Of a stretch of DNA of 18,501 bases, positions 1-7,474 are shown in pieces. The notes beneath the pieces were generated by a model. The model did no database searches. It worked only from the letters and a program-made list of their open reading frames with translations, and was not told where the DNA came from. The stretch's first letter is position 1. Every line of letters starts with the position of its first letter. The stretch spans positions 1 through 18,501 of the forward strand of contig CAJUQQ010000040.1 in the NCBI GenBank assembly GCA_910588175.1, in the 5' to 3' direction. The position numbers were made by a program, and so were the translations under genes. This DNA is from an uncultured Oscillibacter sp. (GTDB taxonomy: Bacteria; Bacillota; Clostridia; Oscillospirales; Oscillospiraceae).

Positions 1-1091
1 AGGAAGCGGGCTATGAGACCGCTTACATCGGCAAGTGGCACCTGGCCAGCGACGGAGAGCTGGAAAAGCCCCCCACCATCGACCACACCGTGACCGCCAT
101 CCCCCGGGAACTGCGGGGAGGCTACACCGGCTTCTGGCGCGCCGCCGACGTGCTGGAGTTCACCTCCCACGGCTACGACGGCTTCGTCTTTGACGAAAAC
201 GACCGGCGGGTCGACTTCAAGGGCTACCGGGCGGACTGCATCAACGACATGGCCCTGGAATTTTTGGACGGCTACACGGGAGAAAATCCCTTCTTCATGA
301 CCATCTCCCAGATCGAGCCCCACCATCAAAACGACCGCAAGCACTATGAGGGGCCGGAGGGCTCCAAGGAGCGGTTCCGGGACTTCATTCTGCCCGAGGA
401 CCTGAAAGCCCTGGGAGGCAACGCCGCCGAGGAGTACCCGGACTACCTGGGACAGTGCGCCAGCCTGGATGAGAACCTGGGGCGGCTGGTGGCAAAGCTG
501 AAGGAGAAGGGACTGTATGAGAATACGGTGATTCTCTTCGCCTCGGACCACGGCTCCCACTTCCTCACCCGGAACCGGGACGATCATCTCAACGGTTATG
601 ACGACTACAAACGCTCCTGCCACGACGCCTGCCTCCACGTGCCCCTGGTCATTGCCGGAGGGCCCTACCGGGGCGGCCGGGCGGTGGAGGAGCTGGTGAG
701 CACCGCCAGCCTGCCCAAGACCATCCTTGCCCTGGCGGGCGTGGACGTGGGCGACGCCATGATCGGGGAAAACCTCCTTGACGTGGTGGAGAAAAAGGCG
801 GATAATAGGCCCAATGAGATTTTCGCGCAGATTTCCGAGAGCCGGGTGGGCCGGTGCATCCGCACGGCGCGCTATACCTACTCCGTCTATGCCCCCGGCG
901 TGAACGGCGGCGCGGCGGCGGCCTCGGACCGCTATGCGGACGACTTCCTCTACGACATGGAACAGGACCCCCACCAGCTGAACAATGTGGTGGCCGATCC
1001 CGCCTACGCCCAAGTAAAGGCGGAGCTGCGGGAGCGTCTGCTGGACTGGATCTGGCGGGCGGAAGGGACTCGTCCCGTCATTACGGACTGA
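1..1091 (+). CDS. Sulfatase (arylsulfatase/choline-sulfatase family), 5'-truncated by window edge
   Basis: This is the C-terminal part of a sulfatase that hydrolyses sulfate esters. The frame is open from base 3, so the start codon and the catalytic Cys/Ser that becomes formylglycine lie upstream of the window. The first visible residues read GYETAYIGKWHLA, the conserved block whose GKWH lysine and histidine contact the sulfate. Further on are a metal-site block with DHGSHF and the core segment ending HVPLVIAGG, as in sulfatases of the alkaline phosphatase fold. The C-terminus carries the usual DMEQDPHQLNNVV (Asp-Pro-x-Glx-x-x-Asn) signature. No signal peptide can be judged. A sulfatase maturase two genes downstream supports the assignment, because anaerobes need it to activate sulfatases. 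The natural substrate, perhaps mucin or glycosaminoglycan sulfate, is a guess. Confidence 0.93.
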   Translation, partial: EAGYETAYIGKWHLASDGELEKPPTIDHTVTAIPRELRGGYTGFWRAADVLEFTSHGYDGFVFDENDRRVDFKGYRADCINDMALEFLDGYTGENPFFMTISQIEPHHQNDRKHYEGPEGSKERFRDFILPEDLKALGGNAAEEYPDYLGQCASLDENLGRLVAKLKEKGLYENTVILFASDHGSHFLTRNRDDHLNGYDDYKRSCHDACLHVPLVIAGGPYRGGRAVEELVSTASLPKTILALAGVDVGDAMIGENLLDVVEKKADNRPNEIFAQISESRVGRCIRTARYTYSVYAPGVNGGAAAASDRYADDFLYDMEQDPHQLNNVVADPAYAQVKAELRERLLDWIWRAEGTRPVITD

Positions 1092-1121
1092 GGAGATCTG
1101 CGCGATCCCCGGGAGGGCGTC

Positions 1122-2228
1122 ATGAAGGAGCTGGACAGAAAATCGGAGATGGTCTACCGGTGGGTGCGGGCCTACATTGAGGAAAACAAGTTTTCCAGCA
1201 ATACGAAGATTCCGTCGGAAACCGTCCTGACCCGAAAACTCTCCGTCAGCCGGGAAACCGTGCGCCGGGCCCTGGGCCGGCTGACGGAGGAGGGACTTCT
1301 TCTCCGGGTGAAGGGAAGCGGGACCTACATCAACAAAGAGGAGGCCCTGTCCTGGGAACTGGGAGGCAGCGAGGGACGGACCAAAATCGGGCTGATTCTC
1401 CAGGGCCAGGACGGGAACGCCAACTCCAGTTTGATGGAGGGCATCCGAAGCATCCTGCCCCCGGACCAGGTGGATCTGCGCACCTTCCTCACCGACAACA
1501 AGTTCGCCAACGAGCGCCGCTGCCTCCAGGCCGTGGTGAACCAGGGCTTTCAGGGGTTCATTGTGGACGGGGTGAAAGCCAGCTTGCTGAACCCCAACCT
1601 GGACTACTATCAGAAAATCTATCAAAAGCGGATTCCCGTCATCTTCTACAACAACTACTATAAGAACTTGAAGTGTCCGCGGGTGGTGGTCAACGACCTG
1701 CGCTGCGCCGAGGAGCTGATCAGCCTGCTGATCCGGCAGGGACACCGGCACATTGCCGGAATCTTCCTCTCCGACAATTACCAGAGCATCGAGAAGTTCC
1801 AGGGAATGGCGGCCACCCTCCAGAAAAACGGGGTGGAATACCAGGACGATTACGTCAAATGGTGCGCCTCCAGCGAGGCCTATGACGCCCGCTCCATCGG
1901 GCGGTTTCTAAAGCGCCTGCCCCGCTATACGGCGGTGGTCTGCTGCAACTACATGATCTACCGTCTGACCCGGCAGGTGTTGGAACAGCAGGGCAAGCGG
2001 GTGCCGGAGGACTGTTCTCTGGTGTGCTTCGACTATTCCAGCGACGGCTGGGAGGCGGAGGGGATCACCTGCTCCGTCCATCAGGGTTACCGCATCGGCC
2101 AGGAGGTGGCCGCCCGGCTGATGCGTATGATCCGAAACCGGGATTGCGACGATAAGGGCTATACCTATGTTCTGCCGCCGGAGATTTACCTGGGCAGAAC
2201 GGTAGGGCCCGCGAGAGAAACCAGATAA
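1122..2228 (+). CDS. GntR-family transcriptional regulator with LacI/periplasmic-binding-type sensor domain
   Basis: This 368-residue protein is probably a ligand-responsive regulator of the sulfatase unit. Residues ~5-72 form a GntR winged helix with the pattern KIPSETVLTRKLSVSRETVRRAL..LTEEGLLLRVKGSGTYI. Residues ~85-365 resemble the sugar-binding core of LacI/GalR proteins, with NDLRCAEELISLLIRQGHRHIAGI and a late VCFDYSSDG strand, an architecture known from AraR of Bacillus. The ATG is preceded by GGGAGGG at good spacing. The gene begins 31 bp after the sulfatase stop and ends 30 bp before the maturase start, so the three are probably co-transcribed. No operator was recognised. A carbohydrate or sulfated-sugar effector is inferred from the neighbours. 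Confidence 0.9.
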   Translation: MKELDRKSEMVYRWVRAYIEENKFSSNTKIPSETVLTRKLSVSRETVRRALGRLTEEGLLLRVKGSGTYINKEEALSWELGGSEGRTKIGLILQGQDGNANSSLMEGIRSILPPDQVDLRTFLTDNKFANERRCLQAVVNQGFQGFIVDGVKASLLNPNLDYYQKIYQKRIPVIFYNNYYKNLKCPRVVVNDLRCAEELISLLIRQGHRHIAGIFLSDNYQSIEKFQGMAATLQKNGVEYQDDYVKWCASSEAYDARSIGRFLKRLPRYTAVVCCNYMIYRLTRQVLEQQGKRVPEDCSLVCFDYSSDGWEAEGITCSVHQGYRIGQEVAARLMRMIRNRDCDDKGYTYVLPPEIYLGRTVGPARETR

Positions 2229-2258
2229 GCCGCTTTGAGGGGAAAGGAGGGAATCGCC

Positions 2259-3383
2259 ATGCCGCCCCTGAGTATTTTGCTGAAACCCGCTTCCAGCGGA
2301 TGCAACCTGCGTTGCGCGTACTGCTTTTATGCCGACGAGGCAAAGGTCCGCGCCGTTCCCAATTATGGCCGGATGCCGGAAACGGTGAGCCACGCTCTGA
2401 TTGAGAAGGCGGCGGAGGCGGCGGAGGGCTCGGTCACGTTCCTGTTCCAAGGGGGAGAACCCACCTTGGCGGGACTGGATTTCTACCAGGATTTCGTCTC
2501 CTACGTAAAAAAGACGGTTCCTCCCGGCTTGGCGGTACACTACGCCATCCAGACCAACGGAACGCTGCTGGACCGGGAGTGGTGCCGTTTTTTCAAAGAG
2601 AACCGGTTTCTGGCGGGCCTGTCCCTGGACGGCAGCCGGGAGTGCCACGACCGTTTCCGTCTGGACGGGGCGGGAAAGGGAACCTATGACCGGGTGCGGC
2701 AGGCGGCCCGCCAGCTGGAGCAGGCCGGTGTGGAGTACAATGTACTGACGGTGGTCACCGGCTATCTGGCCCGGCACGTCCAGAGCGTCTTCTCCAGCCT
2801 GTGCGGGCAGGGCTTCCGGTTTCAGCAATACATCCCCTGTCTGGATCCCTTGGAGGAGGAACGGGGCGGTCAGGATTACTCCCTTTCTCCGGCCCGATAC
2901 GAGGGGTTTTTGAAAACCCTGTTTGACCTGTGGTACCGGGAGCTGGAGCAGGGACGCTACTGGTCCGTTCGCTATTTTGACAATCTGCTGTGGATGCTGG
3001 AGGGACACGCTCCGGAGCAGTGCTCCATGCGGGGATGCTGCGGCCTGCAATATCTGGTGGAGGCGGACGGCAGCGTCTACCCCTGTGATTTCTACGGGCT
3101 GGATGCCTACCGCCTTGGAAACATCCTGGATGACGCCTGGGAGGATTTGGACCGGGCCAGGGAAACGCTGGGCTTTGTCGAAGCCTCCCGGCGCATACCG
3201 GAAACATGCGGCCAATGCCGGTGGTATCCCCTGTGCCGGAACGGATGCCGGAGAGACCGGGTCCTGGAGGGAGATCAACTGGGAGCCAGCTATTATTGCG
3301 AGGCTTACGCCGGGTTTTTCGCTTATGCCCTTCCCCGGCTGGGCCGGGCGCGGATTCTGCTGCGCCGTCTCCAGACCACTTAA
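2259..3383 (+). CDS. Anaerobic sulfatase-maturating enzyme (radical SAM, SPASM domain)
   Basis: The enzyme oxidises the active-site Cys or Ser of sulfatases to formylglycine in the cytoplasm using S-adenosylmethionine. The radical-SAM motif CxxxCxxC is C15-N-L-R-C19-A-Y-C22, followed by FYADEAK. The GGEP loop is at ~65-68. The SPASM region carries C255, C261, C276, C317, C320, C326, C330 and C347, which should hold two auxiliary 4Fe-4S clusters. D277, next to C276, matches the catalytic aspartate known in Clostridium perfringens anSME. At 374 residues it has the family's normal length. I chose the ATG at 2259 over an in-frame TTG at 2235 because GGAAAGGAGGG sits 8-10 bases before it. It is the last gene of the sulfatase cluster. 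Confidence 0.95.
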   Translation: MPPLSILLKPASSGCNLRCAYCFYADEAKVRAVPNYGRMPETVSHALIEKAAEAAEGSVTFLFQGGEPTLAGLDFYQDFVSYVKKTVPPGLAVHYAIQTNGTLLDREWCRFFKENRFLAGLSLDGSRECHDRFRLDGAGKGTYDRVRQAARQLEQAGVEYNVLTVVTGYLARHVQSVFSSLCGQGFRFQQYIPCLDPLEEERGGQDYSLSPARYEGFLKTLFDLWYRELEQGRYWSVRYFDNLLWMLEGHAPEQCSMRGCCGLQYLVEADGSVYPCDFYGLDAYRLGNILDDAWEDLDRARETLGFVEASRRIPETCGQCRWYPLCRNGCRRDRVLEGDQLGASYYCEAYAGFFAYALPRLGRARILLRRLQTT

Positions 3384-3447
3384 ACAACAAAACCCTCCCT
3401 GTCTGCGGCCCCCCGGCTGGTAAGGGCGGGCTTTCAACCGGGCAATT

Positions 3448-3486
3448 CAGCCCCCGCCGGAAGCAGGATGCTTCCGGCGGGGGCTG
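3448..3486 (+). terminator. Strong hairpin downstream of the maturase gene
   Basis: An 18-bp perfect stem (3448-3465 with 3469-3486) closes on a GGA triloop and is followed by TTCTG, a poor T-tract. It lies 65 bp after the maturase stop, in the 303-bp gap before the transporter gene, and probably ends the sulfatase operon. Bases 3487-3620 hold nothing that I recognise. Confidence 0.7.
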
Positions 3487-3621
3487 TTCTGCGCATCAGG
3501 ACGTGCAGGGCCATTGCTCCCGGTTTGTCTGCGGCGCGGGGGATTTTCGGATAAGCTTCCCGCCATTTGGATATGTCTGGAAAGAGCGGCCCCCAAAGGC
3601 ATGGAACCGCCGCAAACACGC

Positions 3622-3651
3622 TTGACTCGGCAAATGCGCTTGCGCTATAAT
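3622..3651 (+). promoter_or_regulatory. Sigma-A promoter of the MFS gene
   Basis: TTGACT at 3622-3627 and a perfect TATAAT at 3646-3651 are separated by 18 bp. This places the start of transcription near 3658, about 30 bases ahead of the ATG at 3687. Confidence 0.8.
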
Positions 3652-3686
3652 CTCAACGTGAACGCTAAGAAGGGAAGCTTGCCTCC

Positions 3687-4865
3687 ATGAAAACCCAATC
3701 CACGAACCGCTCTTTTACCGGCCGTTACGCTCTTATTCAAGGCTCCTATTGGATCAACTTTGCCAGCGTGCTGGCATTTTCCAGCGTCTATCTGTTGGAC
3801 CGCGGTCTGACCAGCGGGCAGATTGGCCTGATCATGGCCATTTCCGGACTTGCCGCCGCCGCTGCACAACCAATCGCCGCCGGATACGCGGACCGGCCCT
3901 CCTCGCCTTCCTTGAAGGTCCTTGTAACCGTCACATGCCTCTTGGCCACTTTAATGGGGGCGGCGGTGTGCGCCGCTTACCGTCATTCGCCGTTTTTGAC
4001 GGGGCTCCTTTTTGGAGGCTGCGTGGCCGTGCTGCAATTTTTGCTGCCTTTTATCAACTCCCTCGGAACGGAAATGCTGAATCAGGGATACTCCTTGAAT
4101 TGGGGACTCTCCAGGGGAATCGGCTCTATTGTTTACGCGGCGGCTTCCAGCCTTTTGGGAATGATGGTGCTGCGGGCCGGTGTAATTTCCATCCCCATCT
4201 GCATCGCGTTGGGTTATGGGGTTCTCACGTTATGCGTATGGCGGTACCCCTTTCAGAAAAAGGCCCTGACGAGCGCGGAAGGTCAAAAACCGGAGCCGTC
4301 CTCCCCTGGGGTTTTCTTCAAACGATATCCCCGCTTTTTCATTGTGCTGGCAGGCGCCGCCATGCTGTACGTCAGCCATGTGTTCATCAACACATTCTTA
4401 TACCAAATCATTCAGGCCAACGGCGGTGGGAGCGGAGACGTCGGGCTGATCACATCCATGTGCGGCCTGATTGAGATTCCGCCGATGCTGTTCTTCGCCA
4501 GGATGCTGAAAAAGGCGGGATGCGGCACTTGGTTCAAAATCTGCGGCGCCGCGATTGCGCTGAAAAGCATAGGAACCCTGCTGGTTTCGTCTATGGAGGC
4601 CCTTTATGCCGTGCAGCTGTTCCAACTCCTGGGCTGGGGGTTGATTTCCATCGTCCCGGTGTATTACGTGAATCAGGTAATTCGGGCGGAGGACGCTATA
4701 AAGGGCCAGGCATACATGGCCATGACCTATACCATCGGCAGCGTGGCGGCCTCCCTGGCGGGCGGGGCTCTGATTGATCTGGCGGGCGTCAATGTGATGC
4801 TTTTCGCCGCCGCGGGGACCGGCCTGGCCGGAGCTGTCGTGATTGGCATTTTTGCGGAACGCTGA
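3687..4865 (+). CDS. MFS transporter (MFS_1-like/PPP-type)
   Basis: This 392-residue polytopic protein probably has 12 membrane helices. The first helix pair reads SYWINFASVLAFSSVYLLDRG, the next helices follow GLTSGQIGLIMAISGLAAAAAQPIAAGYADR, and a D/R-containing cytoplasmic loop follows. The LTSGQIGLI..Q..AG..ADR layout is the one used by the LacY-like/PPP subgroup of the major facilitator superfamily. A hydrophilic central loop sits near residues 190-205. AAGAAGGGA precedes the ATG. It has its own promoter and is a single-gene unit ended by the hairpin at 4979. The substrate cannot be read from sequence, and the nearby sulfatase genes do not prove a shared role. Confidence 0.88.
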   Translation: MKTQSTNRSFTGRYALIQGSYWINFASVLAFSSVYLLDRGLTSGQIGLIMAISGLAAAAAQPIAAGYADRPSSPSLKVLVTVTCLLATLMGAAVCAAYRHSPFLTGLLFGGCVAVLQFLLPFINSLGTEMLNQGYSLNWGLSRGIGSIVYAAASSLLGMMVLRAGVISIPICIALGYGVLTLCVWRYPFQKKALTSAEGQKPEPSSPGVFFKRYPRFFIVLAGAAMLYVSHVFINTFLYQIIQANGGGSGDVGLITSMCGLIEIPPMLFFARMLKKAGCGTWFKICGAAIALKSIGTLLVSSMEALYAVQLFQLLGWGLISIVPVYYVNQVIRAEDAIKGQAYMAMTYTIGSVAASLAGGALIDLAGVNVMLFAAAGTGLAGAVVIGIFAER

Positions 4866-4978
4866 AGGGAGACGGCTCCTGATGATCCGGGCGTTCCACA
4901 GGCAGAAGGTCCGCATCTGTTCCGTGGCGGCGGATACGGGGTTTCTCTGTTTTGGGAGCTCGTCCGCTCCCTGATCGA

Positions 4979-5023
4979 AGGCCGGGGGTAGAAGCTACCG
5001 CCCGGCCTGAAACTTTTATTTTT
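4979..5023 (+). terminator. Intrinsic terminator after the MFS gene; copy 1 of an island-flanking hairpin
   Basis: AGGCCGGG and GGTAG pair with CTACC and CCCGGCCT around an AAG loop, with one bulged G. The hairpin is followed by a T-rich tract including TTTTATTTTT. The last 21 bases of the hairpin recur exactly at 6848-6868. The rest of the 4866-5103 gap shows no gene. Confidence 0.75.
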
Positions 5024-5103
5024 CGTTATTCTGACAACAAAGCTATACCGTCAAAACAACTTTTTATATTCACATACTGCGCCCCCATGGGCAAGGGTGC
5101 GGC

Positions 5104-6342
5104 TTACTGTTCAAACAGCACAATCGTTTCTTCTTCACCTGTGTTGTAATTCCACAGGAACCAGCCGTATTTATCTTCATATACGCAATAGGTGTCATCC
5201 AAAATGAAGAGATTGCTTCTGTGTACATCCGGGAATGGCAGCGGGTCAGACATGCTCAAATCCTTTAAGTTTACCCATCTGTATTCACTGTCTTTAACAC
5301 CAAGGTATTTGTCGCCCCCAAAGTAGCAAAGATTATCATGCCCCCATTCACTTACAGCGGGATACAATTCCCCATATTCCAAAACCTGCTCCCCTGTGGC
5401 ATAGTCATAAATGCCGTCTCTCCGTGTGACGTATTTCCCGCAAAAACTACCGACTTGATTCGTAAAGTCCGAAACATTGCCCGTATCTTCCCATTCGCAA
5501 GTATCTGCATTGAAACGGTAAAGATGAGATTTACTATCCCGCGCATATGCTGTCCCGTCAGCAGCGAACATGTTGTATATCTCCAAATACACATCCTCTT
5601 TCAGCCCATGTTCAACTTCACTCTGCGGAGCGGGAATATCGGCAATTTTTTCAAGATTATGGGACAAAAGGATGGTAGAGCCGTCATTCGAGCTCTGTGC
5701 TAAAATGCCCTTTTCAAAAAAATAATAGGATAGATCGCCGAAATAAGCAGTTGTAAGAGCTGCGCCGTTACAATCATACATTCTTGCCCCTACAGAATTC
5801 TCACCATCCCCAAACGTAAATCCCATAAAATAAAAATTGCCGTCCATAAAATGAAGAGACCATTGAGCCCAGCCGATTGTATCCGGTGAAACAAGTTCAT
5901 GTAATTCTTTTGTGGCAATGTCATAAGAACAAAAGACTTCTGCACCGCCATAACCTTTTACGCCGTGTATATAGACAACTCCGTTATGGATAAAGGCTTT
6001 TCTATCGGTAGCATCATAATAAGTATGTCTCGGCCCTTCGCCCTCTACAAATCCGTTTTGATATTCCTCTTGCAAAAGCGCAAGAAGCTCCGTTCCCGCA
6101 TTGCTTTCCTCGTTTGGTTCCTCTGATTCCTCCGGCTCTTCCTCCTTGGGTTCCTCGGATTCTTCCGGCTGCTCCTTGGATTCCTCCGGCTTTTCGCTTT
6201 CCTCCGGCTGCTCTGTGGAACTGACAACATTCTCGGATTCGGGTGGTTTATCATCCGTTGCCGTGCTGCCAGAACCACAGGCAGACAGTAGGGACAGGCA
6301 CATAGACAGTGCCAACATGAGCGCCATTGTTTTTCTTTTCAT
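5104..6342 (-). CDS. Lipoprotein of unknown function with Glu/Pro/Ser-rich linker
   Basis: I do not recognise the family. The product is a 412-residue exported lipoprotein with a signal peptide MKRKTMALMLALSMCLSLL and lipobox LSAC, giving Cys22. Residues ~34-80 are a low-complexity linker of repeated EESEEPEE-like units. The remaining ~330 residues are rich in aromatic, Gly and Asp-containing strand-turn segments such as YDIATKELHEL and YNYTGEE-like ends, which suggests a beta-propeller fold by inference only. I chose the ATG at 6342, preceded by GAGGAAG, over a frame that stays open for 51 more codons upstream, because only this start gives a signal peptide directly. Codon use is clearly more AT-rich than in the neighbours, which suggests recent acquisition. 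Confidence 0.82.
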   Translation of the reverse strand: MKRKTMALMLALSMCLSLLSACGSGSTATDDKPPESENVVSSTEQPEESEKPEESKEQPEESEEPKEEEPEESEEPNEESNAGTELLALLQEEYQNGFVEGEGPRHTYYDATDRKAFIHNGVVYIHGVKGYGGAEVFCSYDIATKELHELVSPDTIGWAQWSLHFMDGNFYFMGFTFGDGENSVGARMYDCNGAALTTAYFGDLSYYFFEKGILAQSSNDGSTILLSHNLEKIADIPAPQSEVEHGLKEDVYLEIYNMFAADGTAYARDSKSHLYRFNADTCEWEDTGNVSDFTNQVGSFCGKYVTRRDGIYDYATGEQVLEYGELYPAVSEWGHDNLCYFGGDKYLGVKDSEYRWVNLKDLSMSDPLPFPDVHRSNLFILDDTYCVYEDKYGWFLWNYNTGEEETIVLFEQ

Positions 6343-6470
6343 ATTTTCTTCCTCGCACTTGTTTGTATTTTGAACCGCCGCGCCAGACGGTAGGTCCAAC
6401 TGTCTCAACGGTTCAGCCGTTGGGGGTGGTACTTCCATTCCCGGCCCCCATAGGCTTTCCCGTGTGAGAC

Positions 6471-6509
6471 AACAAAAGCGGCGCAGGGATTTCAAATTCC
6501 CTACACCGC
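6471..6509 (-). terminator. Minus-strand hairpin with T-tract upstream of the lipoprotein gene
   Basis: On the minus strand GCGGTGTAGGGA (6509-6498) pairs with TCCCTGCGCCGC (6489-6478), with two G-U pairs, and is followed by TTTTGTTG. It would stop minus-strand transcripts arriving from the ssrA side, so the lipoprotein gene probably has its own promoter between 6343 and 6470. No convincing promoter is seen there. Confidence 0.55.
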
Positions 6510-6537
6510 TAACAAGCGCACAGCCACATTCTCCCCC

Positions 6538-6566
6538 TTGATAAAACGCATAAAACGGGGTATAAT
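6538..6566 (+). promoter_or_regulatory. Sigma-A promoter of a candidate small RNA
   Basis: TTGATA at 6538-6543 and a perfect TATAAT at 6561-6566 have the ideal 17-bp spacing. No reading frame of useful length follows before the terminator at 6622-6664. Confidence 0.72.
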
Positions 6567-6572
6567 GAAAAA

Positions 6573-6664
6573 CGGGCGCAGTTATATCTGCTGTGTGGGA
6601 GAGGGTGATTCTCCTGCATAGGGCCGGACGGGTGTTGGTAGCACCCTTCCGGCCTGCCTTTTTT
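6573..6664 (+). ncRNA. Candidate ~92-nt small RNA, unknown family
   Basis: A short transcription unit runs from the promoter at 6538-6566 to an intrinsic terminator. It can fold into three hairpins. The first pairs GCAG (6578-6581) with CTGC (6588-6591). The second pairs GGAGA (6598-6602) with TCTCC (6610-6614). The third is the terminator: GGCCGGA (6622-6628) pairs with TCCGGCC (6648-6654), an inner GGGTG pairs with CACCC, and TTTTTT follows at 6659-6664. The first two could present loop sequences for base pairing to a target. It matches no riboswitch or RNA family that I can name, and no coding region follows it on the same strand. The antisense or trans-acting role is inference. Confidence 0.55.
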
Positions 6665-6837
6665 GTTGTCCGCTATTATTATATATGTTTTGACAAGGAA
6701 ATGCAATAGGGCATTTCCGCAAAAGAAGGGGTTCCGAGGGGAAACGGTACGTGTCCCCCGGCAAGTACGGTTTTAGAGACGCGCCTCAGTTCCCGTTGCT
6801 TGCATTTTTGCTGTGAGTTTTTAATCAACAATCAGAA

Positions 6838-6868
6838 AGGCCGGACAGTAGAAGCTACCGCCCGGCCT
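6838..6868 (-). repeat. Copy 2 of the island-flanking hairpin, in direct orientation with 4979-5008
   Basis: AGGCCGG (6838-6844), GTAG and the paired CTAC..CCGGCCT arm repeat the 4979-5008 hairpin in the same orientation. The 21 bases 6848-6868 are identical, while the left arm differs by a small indel (ACA for GG). Read on the minus strand it is followed by TTCTG and could end transcripts coming from the ssrA side. Confidence 0.6.
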
Positions 6869-7060
6869 CAATTCCGGCCTTAAAATCAAGCTTTAAGGCC
6901 CCGCATTTGTCTTTTACCATGGTGACGCTTGACTTGCTGACTTTGACACCATGATTATCCTCTATCCATTTTTGAATGGCTGCATAGGTGGGAGGACAAT
7001 CTGGGTCGCACTGTCCGGCATCGTACCCCGATGTGTCGAGTACGATACCGAATGTGCTTC
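6855..7060 (-). pseudogene. C-terminal gene fragment (RumA/RlmD-like tail)
   Basis: On the minus strand a frame with no usable start codon encodes a tail containing PTYAAIQKWIEDNHGVKVS, then SVTMVKDKCGALKLDFKAGI and a TAG at 6857-6855. The pattern T-Y-A-x-I-x-x-W/Y-I/V..HG-V-K-V-S..V-K-x-K-C-G resembles the C-terminal extension seen on some clostridial 23S rRNA uracil methyltransferases and on small clostridial proteins. The rest of such a protein is absent: the frame simply runs back into the 3' end of ssrA. I read it as a remnant, perhaps left by an insertion or deletion next to the tmRNA gene. The family link is from memory and tentative. Confidence 0.45.
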
Positions 7061-7109
7061 TATATACCGCGATACTGCGGATTTGAACGGTGTTCGACCG
7101 TTTTGATTT

Positions 7110-7474
7110 TGGTGGAGGTGGCGGGAGTTGAACCCGCGTCCGAAAGCACTTTAACGAGACGTTCTCCGGGCGCAGACGGTTATTGCGGAGGGCCTTATCC
7201 CTCCTGTTCCCCTTGAAGACGGCAAACCGTCACGCCGTCATCTCAGGTGAGCTTCTAATGTGTGGCACGGCCGAAGCGCCCCGTACGCACATTTACCGCT
7301 AAACGACGCCCTTCCCGGCTCGCGGTCCTTCCGGGTCGGACGGCTGCCTTTAGTTAGGCAGCAACAGCAACAGTGTTGTTGTTATTTGATTTATAATTTG
7401 CCCGTTTTATGGCGGTCAGGCGCCGCCGCCCGCTGGTCCCGCCTCCATACCCCCGTCGAAACCCTTACACCCCC
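7110..7474 (-). ncRNA. ssrA: tmRNA (transfer-messenger RNA)
   Basis: tmRNA rescues stalled ribosomes together with SmpB and tags the nascent chain for degradation. The 3' end on the minus strand is tRNA-like, with GGTTCAACTCCCGCC as T arm, a 7-bp acceptor and an encoded CCA at 7112-7110. The 5' end GGGGGTG (7474-7468) pairs with CACCTCC, with one G-U pair, and is followed by the diagnostic TTTCGACGGGGGTATGG. The tag reading frame starts with GCA at 7401-7399 and stops at TAA 7356-7354, giving ANYKSNNNNTVAVAA. The AVAA end is the usual protease-recognition type. Length ~365 nt is normal. The loop-rich pseudoknot region lies at ~7135-7350. Its partner smpB is encoded 1.7 kb upstream on the same strand. 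Confidence 0.97.

Larger units (their letters stand above)
6343..6840. other. Non-coding AT-richer stretch inside the putative island
   Basis: Apart from the minus-strand terminator and the candidate small RNA, no gene is supported here. The weak open frames on the minus strand have no ribosome site and low-complexity translations. An AACGG/CCGTT mini-hairpin lies near 6400. Bases 6665-6837 show nothing that I recognise. Confidence 0.6.

Noticed and set aside
1908..3437. Minus-strand open frame of 509 codons opposite the regulator and maturase genes
   Set aside because: It is an antisense shadow: no ribosome site, no recognisable domain, and the plus-strand genes carry clear family motifs.
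6343..6495. N-terminal extension of the lipoprotein frame by 51 codons
   Set aside because: The extension has no ribosome site, would bury the signal peptide, and overlaps the minus-strand terminator region. The internal ATG at 6342 has GAGGAAG and a clean lipobox signal.
6761..6780. Possible CRISPR repeat start (GTTTTAGAG) near 6770
   Set aside because: It occurs once only, with no regularly spaced repeats and no cas genes in the window.
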